A stretch of 5,087 nucleotides of DNA from contig JAVHXX010000349.1 in assembly GCA_031119595.1 (NCBI GenBank), forward strand, positions 1 to 5,087, written 5' to 3'. This stretch comes from Patulibacter sp. (GTDB lineage Bacteria > Actinomycetota > Thermoleophilia > Solirubrobacterales > Solirubrobacteraceae). Positions 5,021 through 5,087 of this stretch are shown here, in pieces. Position numbers and translations under genes: made by a program. The notes below the pieces were generated by a model. The model saw only the letters and a program-made list of their open reading frames with translations. It was not told the DNA's origin and searched no databases. How positions within the stretch are numbered: position 1 is the first letter of the stretch; every line of letters begins with the position of its first letter.

Positions 5021-5087
5021 GTGCCCGCGGGGGCCGATGGAAGAGGCGTGTCGATCGCACCCACAGGCCTCGTCGCACGTGTCTCGC
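5021..5087 (+). CDS. Fourth membrane diguanylate cyclase paralog, N-terminal fragment (dgc4); 3' end outside window
   Basis: Only 22 codons plus one base are visible, starting at GTG 5021, so the product is inferred from homology to its neighbours. The peptide ends GVSIAPTGLVARVS, and the next codon starts with C (Arg is possible). Counting from each leaderless start, residues 10-14 read VSIAP here and VNLAP in dgc2. The terminal RVS aligns with RVSRREL of dgc2 (residue 19 on) and dgc3 (residue 22 on). In all three copies an AP dipeptide stands a few residues before RVS. The frame, the position after a promoter matching that of dgc2, and the shared N-terminal box make a fourth tandem copy likely. 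GTG 5048 is an alternative start but would lose the VxxAP alignment's spacing. No GGDEF domain can be seen. Confidence 0.6.
   Translation, partial: MPAGADGRGVSIAPTGLVARVS

Overview
The window is a high-G+C (roughly 70 %) bacterial segment with every gene on the + strand. Codon choice, the eukaryote-like (type 2) isoleucyl-tRNA synthetase, the absence of Shine-Dalgarno sequences and the probable leaderless starts all suggest an actinobacterium in the broad sense. A deep lineage such as Thermoleophilia (Solirubrobacterales) is a plausible guess, but the sequence alone does not settle it.

Layout: (1) 2-1429, the C-terminal 475 residues of isoleucyl-tRNA synthetase (ileS), cut by the left edge. 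It ends in an 11-bp perfect hairpin that contains its stop codon. (2) 1430-1604, a 175-nt gap holding small hairpins and a possible promoter. (3) 1605-2621, 2708-3832 and 3829-4881, three complete paralogous membrane diguanylate cyclases (called dgc1, dgc2 and dgc3 here for convenience). Each has six predicted membrane helices followed by a GGDEF domain with intact active site and intact RxxD inhibitory site. dgc2 and dgc3 overlap by ATGA and are presumably cotranscribed and translationally coupled. (4) 4882-5020, a 139-nt gap with hairpins and a promoter-like site. (5) 5021-5087, the first 22 codons of what looks like a fourth paralog (dgc4), cut by the right edge.

The array would make cyclic di-GMP at the membrane. 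The catalytic halves are almost identical, while the membrane halves have diverged but keep an NHxLL box and an RLxxRxxIxAH box. That pattern fits a duplicated family in which input sensing diversifies and output stays constant. The first genes of two transcription units (dgc2 and dgc4) share the octamer CTCATACT, placed so that transcription would begin at or next to the start codon.

The main points for follow-up are the four-copy array, the conserved six-helix input domain for which I cannot name a family, and the paired leaderless-promoter signature. No RNA genes, mobile elements, CRISPR arrays or origins were seen.
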